In this document: piece after piece, positions 1-7,504 of the stretch
How the letters are laid out: each line of letters begins with the position of its first letter
How positions within the stretch are numbered: the stretch's first letter is position 1
From: Hymenobacter fodinae
Lineage (GTDB): Bacteria > Bacteroidota > Bacteroidia > Cytophagales > Hymenobacteraceae
Direction: 5' to 3'
DNA: 49,869 nucleotides
NCBI RefSeq assembly: GCF_004745825.1
Contig: NZ_SRLA01000009.1
Location: 1-49,869 of the forward strand
Notes under the pieces: generated by a model
The model's input: only the letters and a program-made list of their open reading frames with translations
The model's database searches: none
What the model was told of the DNA's origin: nothing
Program-made: the position numbers and the translations under genes

Positions 1-127
1 CCGCTACCGCCGATACGGCGACCGTGCTGCACCTGATGGACGACTCGGTGCAGCGGTTCCAGCACACGCTCAAGCACCTGACCGACGTGACCCGCCTGCA
101 CGCGCCCGCGCAGCTGCCGGTTACGGC
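1..127. repeat. Terminal overlap, first copy (circular contig)
   Basis: These 127 bases are identical to 49743-49869. An exact terminal repeat of 127 bases is the usual signature of a closed circle assembled with k=127. The kinase reading frame passes through the overlap without interruption, which supports circularity over a true biological repeat. Confidence 0.93.
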
Positions 128-596
128 CGTCTCCCTGGCCGACCTGGTGGCCGACATTCGCCTGGACCTGCACCCGCTGCTCGTCATCAGCGGCGGGCAC
201 GTCACGGTCGACCCCGATGGCTGTGAGCTGGTAACCTTCGCCGAGAAGCACTTGCGCAGCATCCTCTACAACCTCATCAGCAACGGGCTCAAGTATCGTT
301 CCCCCGACCGGGCGCCGCAGGTTGTCGTGCGCTGTCACCTGCGCGACCAGGAAATTATGCTGGAAGTACAGGATAATGGCCTGGGGCTGACGGAGCCGCA
401 GCAGGCGCGGGTATTTGGCCTGTTCCAGCGGGTGCACGAGCACATTGAGGGCACCGGCATTGGCCTGTATCTGGTCAAGCAGGTGATCGAGGCCGCGGGG
501 GGCCGCATCAGTCTCGAAAGCCAGGCGGGGGTCGGGTCGCTGTTCCAGGTGGTGCTCCCCCAGCCCAGCCCAACTTTTGCGCCCGACGTCTCGTAA
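1..596 (+). CDS. Multi-PAS sensor histidine kinase, C-terminal part (continues from 46865 across the join)
   Basis: This is the 3' end of the kinase gene that starts at 46865. Joined across the circle it encodes about 1157 residues. This part holds the end of the dimerisation helix pair and the HATPase_c domain: N-box with NLISNGLKY, G1 box DNGLGL, G2 box GTGIGLYLVKQ, ending in a typical GSLFQVVLP strand. All ATP-binding motifs look intact, so the kinase should autophosphorylate on His936 (coded at 49670) and pass phosphate to the receiver encoded 11 bp downstream. The start must be at 46865, since no internal start gives a complete kinase. It is cargo of the Tn3-like element whose right end lies at 1060. 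Confidence 0.9.
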   Translation, partial: ATADTATVLHLMDDSVQRFQHTLKHLTDVTRLHAPAQLPVTAVSLADLVADIRLDLHPLLVISGGHVTVDPDGCELVTFAEKHLRSILYNLISNGLKYRSPDRAPQVVVRCHLRDQEIMLEVQDNGLGLTEPQQARVFGLFQRVHEHIEGTGIGLYLVKQVIEAAGGRISLESQAGVGSLFQVVLPQPSPTFAPDVS

Positions 597-607
597 GGCA
601 GAAGTTC

Positions 608-1018
608 ATGCAACTTCTCCCAACCGTGCTGCTGGTGGACGACGACCAGACCGCCCGGTACTTGGCCGCGCGCCTCTTGCGGCCCTATGCGGACCGGGTG
701 CGGGTGCTCATGGCCGCAGACGGCCACCAGGCCCTGCAGCTGCTCGCTCACTACGCCACAGAATTGGTCCCCACGCTGGTCCTGCTGGACCTGTACATGC
801 CCGTGCTGGATGGGTTCGGCTTTCTGCGCGCCCAGCTTGGGTGGCCGCCCGCCCGGCGCGCGGCGGTCCGGGTGGTCATCGTTTCCTCCTCCGACATGCC
901 CGCGGAAGAGCAGCGGGCGCGGGAGTTGGGCGTGCCGATGCTGCCCAAGCCCCTGACGGCGGCCATGCTGGCCCGCGTGCTGCACCAGCAACTAGGCGAA
1001 GCATTTCAACTCGCCTAA
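608..1018 (+). CDS. Single-domain response regulator (receiver only)
   Basis: A 136-residue stand-alone CheY-like receiver. The acidic cluster is Asp11-Asp13, the phosphoacceptor is Asp61 in LVLLDLYMP, the switch serines are at 93-95, and the conserved lysine is Lys114 in the LPKPL motif. There is no output domain, so it probably acts through protein contacts or as a phosphorelay intermediate. It starts 11 bp after the kinase stop and is surely co-transcribed with it. Its last codons lie inside the extended right inverted repeat of the Tn3-like element (1007-1060), so gene and transposon end have evolved together. Confidence in the family is high; the output is unknown. Confidence 0.92.
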   Translation: MQLLPTVLLVDDDQTARYLAARLLRPYADRVRVLMAADGHQALQLLAHYATELVPTLVLLDLYMPVLDGFGFLRAQLGWPPARRAAVRVVIVSSSDMPAEEQRARELGVPMLPKPLTAAMLARVLHQQLGEAFQLA

Positions 1019-1060
1019 CTGCCCTAACGGGAATTTCTGTTCTTACTCTTGCGCTACCCC
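1007..1060 (-). repeat. Right terminal inverted repeat of Tn3-like element
   Basis: Read on the minus strand, the repeat opens GGGGTAGCGCAAGAGTAAG and ends in GGCGAGTTG. It matches the left repeat at 45725-45778 in 50 of 54 positions, and 36 of the outer 37. The GGGG start and the CCCGTTAG motif near position 37 fit the roughly 38-bp ends of Tn3-family transposons. Confidence 0.88.
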
Positions 1061-1065
1061 GTAGA
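1061..1065. repeat. Target site duplication GTAGA, right copy
   Basis: Five bases identical to 45720-45724, directly outside the inverted repeat. Five-base duplications are the norm for Tn3-family insertion. The bases that follow (1066-1084) are the displaced right arm of the terminator split by the insertion. Confidence 0.82.
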
Positions 1066-1110
1066 GAAGGGCAGCAGGCTTTTTAACGGGCCGAAACAGA
1101 TAATATCATC

Positions 1111-1148
1111 AACCACCCTTACAACTGTATTCAGTTGTAAGAGTGGTT
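1111..1148. promoter_or_regulatory. Palindrome with parS-like core, downstream of the ancestral par locus
   Basis: A 17-bp inverted repeat (16 of 17 paired) with a 4-base loop. Its centre reads TTACAACT-N6-AGTTGTAA (1119-1140), the same motif and spacing as the site between parA and parB at 45289-45310. Before the transposon inserted it lay roughly 130 bp beyond parB. It could be a partition site, an operator or a terminator for the minus-strand fic gene (no strong T-run). The shared motif favours a ParB-type site. Confidence 0.55.
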
Positions 1149-1153
1149 GCGGG

Positions 1154-1921
1154 TTAGAGCTTCATAAGCTGATGTGCCAGCGACTTATGGTGCTGATGTA
1201 ACATGAATTCCCGGAAGATTGTCAGATCATCCGTTTGGCGACTTTGCTCGAGTGCCGCGAAGTATTCTGCCTTATCCTCCCGAAACACGACGGTCAAGGG
1301 CTGCCCGAAGTAATGCTGGATATAGTTCATCAACAGCCGGGAGGTACGGCCATTGCCATCGTTAAACGGATGAATACTCACTAGCTGCTGATGCGCATCG
1401 AAGGAGATGTCAAGCTGCTCCGATAAGGTTGAGGCCTGTAGCATGCGATGCTGAAGCTGTTGAGTAAGTTGCTGCACCAGCACGGGTACCTTCTGCGCAT
1501 TGGGGAAAGAGCTGGCCCCCATGATCGATACTTTATCGAGGCGAAAGTCGCCTCGTGCTGCATCTGTCCTGCCCATGATACTGTTGGTTTGAAGGCCAGT
1601 CGTACGCATCACCGCACCGGCAATCTCCTGCAGTAGGGCTGGGGTCAGCATCCGCCGCTGCTCAGCCCATAGCAGCGCCAGGTCCAAGGCTTGTGCATGG
1701 TCAGCCAGCATATCGTAGCCGTCCCAAGGTAGGGTCGGATCGATCTTGGCTTCGTCGCCTACCAGAAAATCAAAAGCTGACTGCACCGTTACCCTCGAGC
1801 CCTCAATCATCGTCGAGTGGGCCGACACCATCACGTGGTTTAGCAGCTGTCGGGACAGGCGGTCGGCAGGCGGCAACTGTTGCACGAGAGCCGTTAAGCG
1901 CTCAATCTCACTCCAACTCAT
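1154..1921 (-). CDS. fic: Fic-domain protein (probable AMP-transferase, self-inhibited)
   Basis: A 255-residue Fic protein. The active-site loop HPFNDGNGRTSR is at 184-195, with the catalytic His184 and all anion-binding residues present. The N-terminal inhibitory helix carries the (S/T)xxxE(G/N) motif as STMIEG at 36-41. That places it in the class with the inhibitory helix in the same chain, where Glu40 blocks productive ATP binding. Such enzymes usually transfer AMP to a hydroxyl of a target protein; the target here cannot be read from sequence. Its start overlaps the stop of the upstream 96-residue gene by 4 bp, so the two are translationally coupled. Fic modules are common on plasmids as toxin or regulatory modules. 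Confidence 0.88.
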   Translation of the reverse strand: MSWSEIERLTALVQQLPPADRLSRQLLNHVMVSAHSTMIEGSRVTVQSAFDFLVGDEAKIDPTLPWDGYDMLADHAQALDLALLWAEQRRMLTPALLQEIAGAVMRTTGLQTNSIMGRTDAARGDFRLDKVSIMGASSFPNAQKVPVLVQQLTQQLQHRMLQASTLSEQLDISFDAHQQLVSIHPFNDGNGRTSRLLMNYIQHYFGQPLTVVFREDKAEYFAALEQSRQTDDLTIFREFMLHQHHKSLAHQLMKL

Positions 1922-2208
1922 GCCGCCATGGCTTGGCGCAAACTATCTACGTCCACGCTGGCCAGGGATACCGGGTACTCCAGCCCTGAGACGTGAATCA
2001 CCTGGTGGGCCCAGGCAGCTAGATCATGCGCGTAGATGATTGGACGATCGGCCGCATCATGGTATACGGTTTTGCCCAGCATAAACGCTTCTACGCTGGC
2101 CCGTAACGGCGCCGGCACCTCCTCCAAGGCTTTGTCCCGTGGATCGGTTAACAAGTGCGTCAGGTAGGCTCTAAGCACGCGATACGCTTCTTGGTTATGC
2201 GAGGTCAT
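1918..2208 (-). CDS. Small protein coupled to Fic
   Basis: A 96-residue, mostly helical, mildly acidic protein not recognised as a named family. It ends in the ATGA overlap that starts fic, and begins 25 bp after the rep stop, so rep, this gene and fic could form one transcript. Tight coupling to a Fic enzyme suggests a partner or antitoxin-like role. However, this Fic already has its own inhibitory helix, so an antitoxin is not strictly needed. It has no signal peptide or membrane segment. Confidence 0.6.
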   Translation of the reverse strand: MTSHNQEAYRVLRAYLTHLLTDPRDKALEEVPAPLRASVEAFMLGKTVYHDAADRPIIYAHDLAAWAHQVIHVSGLEYPVSLASVDVDSLRQAMAA

Positions 2209-2233
2209 AGCAGGGTAGGGGAGAAAGAGGGTG

Positions 2234-3172
2234 TTAGCTGGTCTTAGCCGGCGTTTTAAGCCCCAGTACTGTCAGCAGTAAGCCGGCTGGATTCTTATCG
2301 GCCTTGATCTTATCGGTCTTCAGCCTGTACATAAACTTGAACAGCTCATTTACGAGGTTCTCATCCCCGAGGATCTGAGCTACAAGCTTGGTGTCTTTAA
2401 TGCCTAACGACTCCAGGTGCCGGCGAGCCATGAGAATCTTGGCATCTTCCGGTGTTTCATCGAAAGGAATCGGAAGTTGCTTGGGCTGCTGCTTGGTCAC
2501 GTAGAACCGTACCGCGTGGAAAGATCGGCCCTGTTTGAGCAAGGTGTAGCCAATCTTGAGTTCCGTGTTCTCATTGATCTGGCGTACCGCGATATCTAGC
2601 ACTTTGGCCTTCAGATCGCTAATACGCTGAAACTGCTCCGGTTCTTTTCCCTTCGGATCCTTCAGCTTGAGCATGTGCTTAAACTCATTCAAGTCATAGG
2701 TCTTGGTTTCCCCGATATCCTTCCATTGAGAGGCCAGTTGGTAAATACGCTTGGCGTACTTGCTGGAGATCTTTAGGGCTGAGAAGAGCTGATAGGAGGT
2801 GAAGTTGTTCTTCAACTCAAACAAGTACGGACGGATGTCTTCCGAAAGGCGAATACGTAGGTAGCCCTGACCCTTCACGTATTCCACCTTCTGAAACATC
2901 CAGAGCTGCACGTAGGACTGGTCATTCTCCACCTCAAACATGCGAGAGCCCATGGATTCTGTTGCTTCCTTCAGCTGCTTGTAGTGCCACTCCCGCCCGG
3001 TCATGGCCACCACCTCGTTCATATGGATATGGTACTCCTGATTGGGAGCATCTTCCCGCCGTAGCTTGGAAAGCAAAAAGAAGAGCAGGTCCAGTTGACA
3101 GGCCGTGTAGTCATAGCGAGCCGTAGTGATCGCGTTATGTTGTCTAACTTCCAGTGATTCCGAATGATCCAT
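2234..3172 (-). CDS. rep: Plasmid replication initiator, Rep_3 / RepB family
   Basis: A 312-residue initiator of the Rep_3 type. The N-terminal winged-helix domain is recognisable by the opening VRQHNAITTARYDYTACQLD and by the strands around LRIRLSEDIRPYLFELK. The second winged helix follows near FTSYQLFSALKISSKYAKRIYQL, a hallmark stretch of the family. Such proteins bind iterons next to their own gene, open the origin and control copy number. Five direct iterons lie immediately upstream (3244-3360), and two more at 3676 and 3762. Its start is the ATG at 3172, since a longer frame upstream merely reads through iterons. It anchors the plasmid's own replication, separate from the phage-type primase at 30.5 kb. 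Confidence 0.92.
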   Translation of the reverse strand: MDHSESLEVRQHNAITTARYDYTACQLDLLFFLLSKLRREDAPNQEYHIHMNEVVAMTGREWHYKQLKEATESMGSRMFEVENDQSYVQLWMFQKVEYVKGQGYLRIRLSEDIRPYLFELKNNFTSYQLFSALKISSKYAKRIYQLASQWKDIGETKTYDLNEFKHMLKLKDPKGKEPEQFQRISDLKAKVLDIAVRQINENTELKIGYTLLKQGRSFHAVRFYVTKQQPKQLPIPFDETPEDAKILMARRHLESLGIKDTKLVAQILGDENLVNELFKFMYRLKTDKIKADKNPAGLLLTVLGLKTPAKTS

Positions 3173-3243
3173 AGCAGGGAGGGATAGGCAACAAATATAG
3201 AGAAATAGCTAAAAACTACAACTGTTTTTACAGGACGTTTTTG

Positions 3244-3360
3244 ACTGATAAAAAGTCGTTTCACCTGTGCAGAATAACTGATGAAAAGTCGTTTTAAACT
3301 GATAAAAGGTAGTAATTCACTGATGAAAAGTCGTTTTAAACTGATAAAAGGTAGTTTATA
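3244..3360 (+). repeat. Iteron array (five direct repeats)
   Basis: Five copies of ACTGATRAAAAGTCGTTT-like repeats start at 3244, 3277, 3298, 3319 and 3340. The last four are 21 bp apart, two helical turns. Copies alternate between AAAAGTCGTTTT and AAAAGGTAGT variants. They lie directly upstream of rep on its 5' side, as in iteron plasmids where Rep binding both starts replication and represses rep. Confidence 0.9.
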
Positions 3361-3675
3361 ATGCATGCATGTATCAGTATTACAGCGAGTTACAAGTCCT
3401 GCAAATAGACAAATATCTAAAAATACACAAGTTGTTGATACACACGCGAGTTCAAAAGATTAGCTTTCAAGGTGTAGGTATATAACTGGAATAGTGCAGC
3501 AGGAAGCAGCAAAACGGGAAGCACAAATTAGTTCAAAACCGCATCAAGTGATTGTACTTTTTTAATACTAAATTATACTTTGCGTATTTGTTCGGTTAGC
3601 TTCTGTTGTGCTTAATGTACTGCCACTTCTTGATCCTAGATGCCCCATTTCTATTCGAGTATACCGGCGAGATAT

Positions 3676-3695
3676 AAAAACGACCTTTTATCAGT
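3676..3695 (-). repeat. Isolated inverted iteron
   Basis: On the minus strand this reads ACTGATAAAAGGTCGTTTTT, a hybrid of the two iteron variants. It points opposite to the main array, 320 bp away. Isolated inverted iterons often sit in rep operators or serve in plasmid pairing (handcuffing). Confidence 0.75.
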
Positions 3696-3761
3696 CGTCC
3701 CAAGTTTACTGCTCTCCTCTGATGGGACTGCGCTATCTAAAGGCATCTTTGATGGGGTTTG

Positions 3762-3780
3762 ACTGATAAAAAGTCGTTTT
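3762..3780 (+). repeat. Isolated direct iteron
   Basis: It reads ACTGATAAAAAGTCGTTTT, essentially identical to the first iteron at 3244. With the inverted copy at 3676 it forms a second, sparse cluster of Rep-binding sites. Confidence 0.78.
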
Positions 3781-4346
3781 TCAAGTGCCCCTTTTTTTGA
3801 TCCACTTATCAGGACGAAAAGCAGTACTACGAACCAGTTGCGCCTTGATTCTATCCCCGAAGATTGTGACTGTCAATTTGAATTTTATAAAGGACAGTGG
3901 GTGCCGCTGGCTCTATTGATACTTTGGTTACATCATGAATAGAAGGGGAATATTTTGGTAGCCACGGCGATAGGCAACTGGGTACGATGCTTATGGTTCT
4001 TACACTTTGGAGATACTTAGAGGGTACAGGAATCTAAATGAGTCACGCTATCATGGTGCACGTTATTAAAAATATCAGGTTACGATAAATGCCGTCTGCA
4101 ACATTGATAGTTGAGGGTCAGAGATGCTGCTACCGGCTTAAATAGAGATCCTAAACCAGCAGCCTGCATAACTAGAGAATATACACTTCCTTCGGAAGAG
4201 CATAGCAATAGAACAGACAAGTAAACCGTTAGCCTAAACGCAATAATATCCGTTCAATGTATAACTCACTACACATTGGTGCGTAGGAGAGGGGTAGCTT
4301 CTTCTGGTAAGTGGCATCTGATACGCATCTATCTTATTCTATCCGT

Positions 4347-5984
4347 ATGGCTTTCGCGATTATCCGAGTGACCAAAATTGCCAACCGCGAGCAGGCGCAA
4401 AGCGTCGCCCACCACAACTATCGCACCCAGGAAACACCCAACGCGGACCCGGCTTTGCGGCACCTGAACCAGGAGCTAATCAACCATGAGCAGCGTAGCT
4501 ACTGGGATCTGGCAGGCGAACGCATTGCCGAGCTGCAGCTACCACGTCAGCGGAAGGATGCTATTCGCGCCGTGGAGATCTTGCTTACAGCTAGTGAAGA
4601 ACGGTTCGATAGGGACCCCACCACCGGGCGAAAGACGGATATCCGGAACTCTCTCTGGGTGAAGGACAATTTGGCTTTTCTGCAGCAGCGCTACGGGGCG
4701 GAAAATGTGATTGGGTGCATGCTCCACCAAGATGAGAGCACCCCGCACCTGCATGCTATTGTGGTGCCCGTCACCCAAGAGCAACGCGTGCACAAGGGTG
4801 AGAAAGTGGGAGCCAAGGAGCGGCTCTCCGCACGGGACCTGTTCAGTCCCGCGGCACTCCGGCAGTTGCAAACGGATTACGCTGAAGCCATGGCACCCTA
4901 CGGGTTGAAGCGAGGCATTGAACGCAGCACCGCTATTCATCAGGATGTGCGCCGCTATTATGGGGCCCAAAAGACCAGTCAGCAGCAGTTGGCGCAGGTG
5001 GTGGCGCCGGTCGTGCACACCCCGCTGGAGATCGGCAAGAAAGCGTGGTACGTCGACAGCGGGGTGCACCTACAGCGGGAGCTGGAACGACTCAATCAGC
5101 AGGCAGCCCATCAACTGGCGGAAGCCAACGCCAAGCTCGCGGAACTGGCCACCATTGCCACGGCCAACGTGCTGGCACAGGACCGGGTACGGGTGCTGGA
5201 AAAGCAATTAGCTACCAGTAAGCAGCGCGAGCAGCAGACCGCCGCGGCGCTGCAGCAGAAGACGCAGGAGCTCACGGCCAAGACAGAAGAGCTGGGGACC
5301 CTACGCGAACGGTTCCACCGGTTGATCGTGCAAACGGCCCAAAGCGAAGCGCTGGCACCGAACCTAGTGGAGTGGGCCAGCAAACAACAAGCCTACAGCC
5401 AGCGCCGGGCGGAGCAGGTCGTGGTCACCGTATTACAGGGGCCTATCAAGGAAGTCAGCGAGGTAGACCAGGCATTACAAGAGAAGGGCTATGTGATTCA
5501 CCAGACAAAGGAGAAATCCTTCTTCGTGCGGGAGGCAAAAACCGCCGTGCAGTTTCCCCTTGATCACCTGCGGCCTAATGGCCAGCCCTTGCAGGAGCAG
5601 GTACTGCAGGCAATCGAGCGCACCCGAGAAGAGCAGCGACAGCAGGAACGTCTCCAAGTAGCCCGCGACCCGCGCTCGCTGAAGGCGACGATTACGCTCG
5701 TCGATGCCGAGCGGGCCGAGCGCATCCGCCTTGCATTCGAGGACGCTGGCGCCAGCGTGTGGCAAGTGCGGACTCTAGACGATCACCGAACCTCACTAAG
5801 CGTGGCCTACCGCTTTGAGTGGGAGAAGCTTCCCAAGATCAGCGCGGTGTTGGACAAGGCGCACCGGTCCGAGGGTGTAGCAGTGGAGGAAAGCTACGGC
5901 GATCAGTCTACGCGTACTGGTGCGGTGCGCACCCTACTACAGGATCACCAAGCCAGAGGTAGGGAGCGGGGGCTGTCGATGTAG
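4347..5984 (+). CDS. mob: MobV-family relaxase (plasmid mobilisation)
   Basis: A 545-residue relaxase of the MobV (Pre/Mob) family. Motif I is HNYR at 23-26 and the metal-binding motif III is HQDESTPHLH at 127-136, both intact. Residues 215-330 form a long glutamine-rich coiled coil, usual for the C-terminal half of these enzymes. It nicks one strand at oriT and stays attached to the 5' end, allowing transfer by a helper conjugation system, since no type IV secretion genes are present here. The ATG at 4347 is preferred over a GTG at 4311 because MAFAIIRVTK matches the family N-terminus. It converges with the minus-strand gene at 5989. Confidence 0.92.
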   Translation: MAFAIIRVTKIANREQAQSVAHHNYRTQETPNADPALRHLNQELINHEQRSYWDLAGERIAELQLPRQRKDAIRAVEILLTASEERFDRDPTTGRKTDIRNSLWVKDNLAFLQQRYGAENVIGCMLHQDESTPHLHAIVVPVTQEQRVHKGEKVGAKERLSARDLFSPAALRQLQTDYAEAMAPYGLKRGIERSTAIHQDVRRYYGAQKTSQQQLAQVVAPVVHTPLEIGKKAWYVDSGVHLQRELERLNQQAAHQLAEANAKLAELATIATANVLAQDRVRVLEKQLATSKQREQQTAAALQQKTQELTAKTEELGTLRERFHRLIVQTAQSEALAPNLVEWASKQQAYSQRRAEQVVVTVLQGPIKEVSEVDQALQEKGYVIHQTKEKSFFVREAKTAVQFPLDHLRPNGQPLQEQVLQAIERTREEQRQQERLQVARDPRSLKATITLVDAERAERIRLAFEDAGASVWQVRTLDDHRTSLSVAYRFEWEKLPKISAVLDKAHRSEGVAVEESYGDQSTRTGAVRTLLQDHQARGRERGLSM

Positions 5985-5988
5985 GCCG

Positions 5989-6330
5989 TCACCGAGGTAA
6001 GCGGGGACGGCGTTTTCGCGCGGTGTTGGCTTGCTCCCTAAAGGTTGCCCGATCAGGTGCTGGCGGCAGAGCTGGTTCGTTCGTATCCTCGTGCTCGTGC
6101 AGTTGACTGTCTATCAGCCGAGCCAGCGCATCCGATACGGACGGGGTACTCTTACCGAGTAAAACACGCGGGGGACGCTGTTGGCTGGCGCGCCAGCGCA
6201 GGATGCGGTCGGCCAAGTCTCCCACGGCCTGCGCAATTGCTTTGGGCAGGGCCCCCGTGGCGGTCGTGGGCAGCTGCGCGGCCAGAGCGGCCGTGAGCTC
6301 GGTGACTAATGCTTGTTGGCGGGGTTTCAC
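5989..6330 (-). CDS. Hypothetical protein downstream of mob
   Basis: A 113-residue basic protein of unknown family, alanine-rich and helical in the first half, with an arginine/proline-rich C-terminus (ARKRRPRLPR) that could contact nucleic acid. It converges with mob, with 4 bp between the stops. The high third-position GC matches neighbouring real genes. A MobV accessory role is possible from position only. Confidence 0.5.
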   Translation of the reverse strand: MKPRQQALVTELTAALAAQLPTTATGALPKAIAQAVGDLADRILRWRASQQRPPRVLLGKSTPSVSDALARLIDSQLHEHEDTNEPALPPAPDRATFREQANTARKRRPRLPR

Positions 6331-6413
6331 CTGCCTACATACTGTTGAGGTGAAAAGAGGTTACTCCCGTCTGGCGGAGGCCAGCAGAGTACAGGAAGCA
6401 AGGCGGCGTAGCG

Positions 6414-6714
6414 TCAGGTGAGGAGCAACGCCAGCACCAACAGGGCTTTTTGCTGATCCGCGGGTGTCGCCGGCAAGTGGGTCAACTGGTGTAAGACCTG
6501 GGCTTGGGAGGGGACTTCATCCCCCCTGACGGGAGGTGGTCGGCCAGGGCAGGCCCGCCCAGGTCTGCACGATGTAGGTGAATTGGTCGGTGAGACGGCG
6601 CAGGCGCGCTTCTCGGTAGGGAGACGTGGCGGGCAACTGAAGCACCTCCAGGCGTAACAGGCGCAGCATGGCGGCCGTGGTCAGCGCCGGGGAGGGCAGA
6701 GCGGAGCAGGACAT
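6414..6714 (-). pseudogene. Frameshifted paralogue of the 46416 gene
   Basis: The first 65 residues align with the protein at 46416-46721: both have a Y-R-x-ARLRR-x-x-DQ core followed by W and a proline-rich stretch. The frame then breaks at a run of six C (6531-6536 on the plus strand). Reading one base fewer restores a C-terminus (VPSQAQVLHQLTHLP..LLVLALLL) that again matches the paralogue (IPEQVRVIADLADLP..YLLVLARSL), with a stop at 6414. It is therefore a real gene with a one-base frameshift, a homopolymer sequencing error, or a slippage site. The function of the family is unknown. Confidence 0.65.
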
Positions 6715-6819
6715 AGGGGGAGCAGAATAGTTCTCCTCCTACTGGCAACGGGCCCAAAAGGATGCAGCCGGTCGAGCTTTCCGGCGCGTAGTGGCCGCGT
6801 AGCTGGCCCAAGGGCGATG

Positions 6820-7422
6820 TCAGGGAACTTCCGCCGTCAAGGGATGGGGCCCGAAGGCCTCCAGCAAGGCCCGCAGGTGGTCGTCTTCCACGGAGCCTTC
6901 CGTCCGAGAGGAGGCAGCCTGCAGGGCAGTTAGCATGAGGTCCACGGCGGTCGGGTCGGGCAAGTGCTGAAAGTCCATGTGCCAGTCGGCAAACCGGCGC
7001 TGTGCCCCCGGTCCGTGGTAAAGCGTGCAGACCTGCTCGTGGCGCGGATCCTGCTGAATGTGGGCGTACAGCGCTCGCACCGCCTGCTCCCTTCCCTCCA
7101 GCACCTGCACGTAACGGCCGTGGCTGTAGAGCAGCAGCCCCGTGATCTGATGCTGTTCATTGTAAGCGCGGGATTCAGTCAGCAATTGCTGCAAGTCCAT
7201 GTCGGTTGGTGAGCGACTTGCGCGGCTGTGATAGAGTACTTGATACACGCTGAGTTCAAGTTGCTCTTCTACTTCGGCCAGTGTGAGATGTCCCCGCTGA
7301 AACAGGGACAGCATGTAGCGTTCGTAGGACTGGGGGGCCAACGACGTGCCACTAGCCAGCGTCACCGCCAGGGTTACAGCCCGACGTCGTTGCGTAGCGT
7401 TGGTAAACAGGGAATCTTCCAT
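6820..7422 (-). CDS. BLUF-domain blue-light sensor
   Basis: A 200-residue protein whose residues 59-155 form a BLUF domain, which binds FAD and rewires a tyrosine-glutamine hydrogen bond on blue-light absorption. All key residues are present by comparison with AppA: Tyr64 (LYHSRA), Asn88 (AYNEQHQITG), Gln106 (YVQVLEG), Trp147 and Met149 (FADWHMDF). A 58-residue N-terminal helical extension precedes it, and about 45 acidic residues follow, with no recognised enzyme output. It therefore probably signals by protein contact. The regulator gene upstream on the same strand, 82 bp away, is the obvious candidate partner. Confidence 0.9.
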   Translation of the reverse strand: MEDSLFTNATQRRRAVTLAVTLASGTSLAPQSYERYMLSLFQRGHLTLAEVEEQLELSVYQVLYHSRASRSPTDMDLQQLLTESRAYNEQHQITGLLLYSHGRYVQVLEGREQAVRALYAHIQQDPRHEQVCTLYHGPGAQRRFADWHMDFQHLPDPTAVDLMLTALQAASSRTEGSVEDDHLRALLEAFGPHPLTAEVP

Positions 7423-7504
7423 ACCCAGGGTATACGAAACCGAAGCACGGGATAAATGCGGTAAAACCGGGGATAACTACGGATTTTAGTTCCGCGTAGC
7501 TCCC

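Larger units (their letters stand above)
1..1060. mobile_element. Tn3-family element, right part (continues from 45725)
   Basis: This is the right-hand end of an element that begins at 45725 and crosses the join, about 5,078 bp in all. The outer end is GGGG (read on the minus strand at 1060), followed by the direct repeat GTAGA at 1061-1065, which matches 45720-45724. It carries the kinase and receiver genes. Confidence 0.85.
3173..4346. other. Replication origin region and mob upstream region
   Basis: About 1.2 kb without a supported gene. The rep-proximal part holds the iterons and an AT-rich stretch (3370-3600), suitable for DNA unwinding. The distal part, 4100-4346, precedes the MobV gene and is where an oriT would be expected. 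The small inverted repeat CTTCC-TTC-GGAAG at 4186-4198 is a weak candidate for it. No known nic sequence was recognised. Confidence 0.65.

Noticed and set aside
335..991. 218-codon minus-strand frame across kinase end and receiver
   Set aside because: Shadow of both genes; spans their gap and has no domain.
3019..3366. Minus-strand reading frame with FISLKRLFIS repeats
   Set aside because: The protein repeats come from reading through the iterons; it overlaps rep in another frame.
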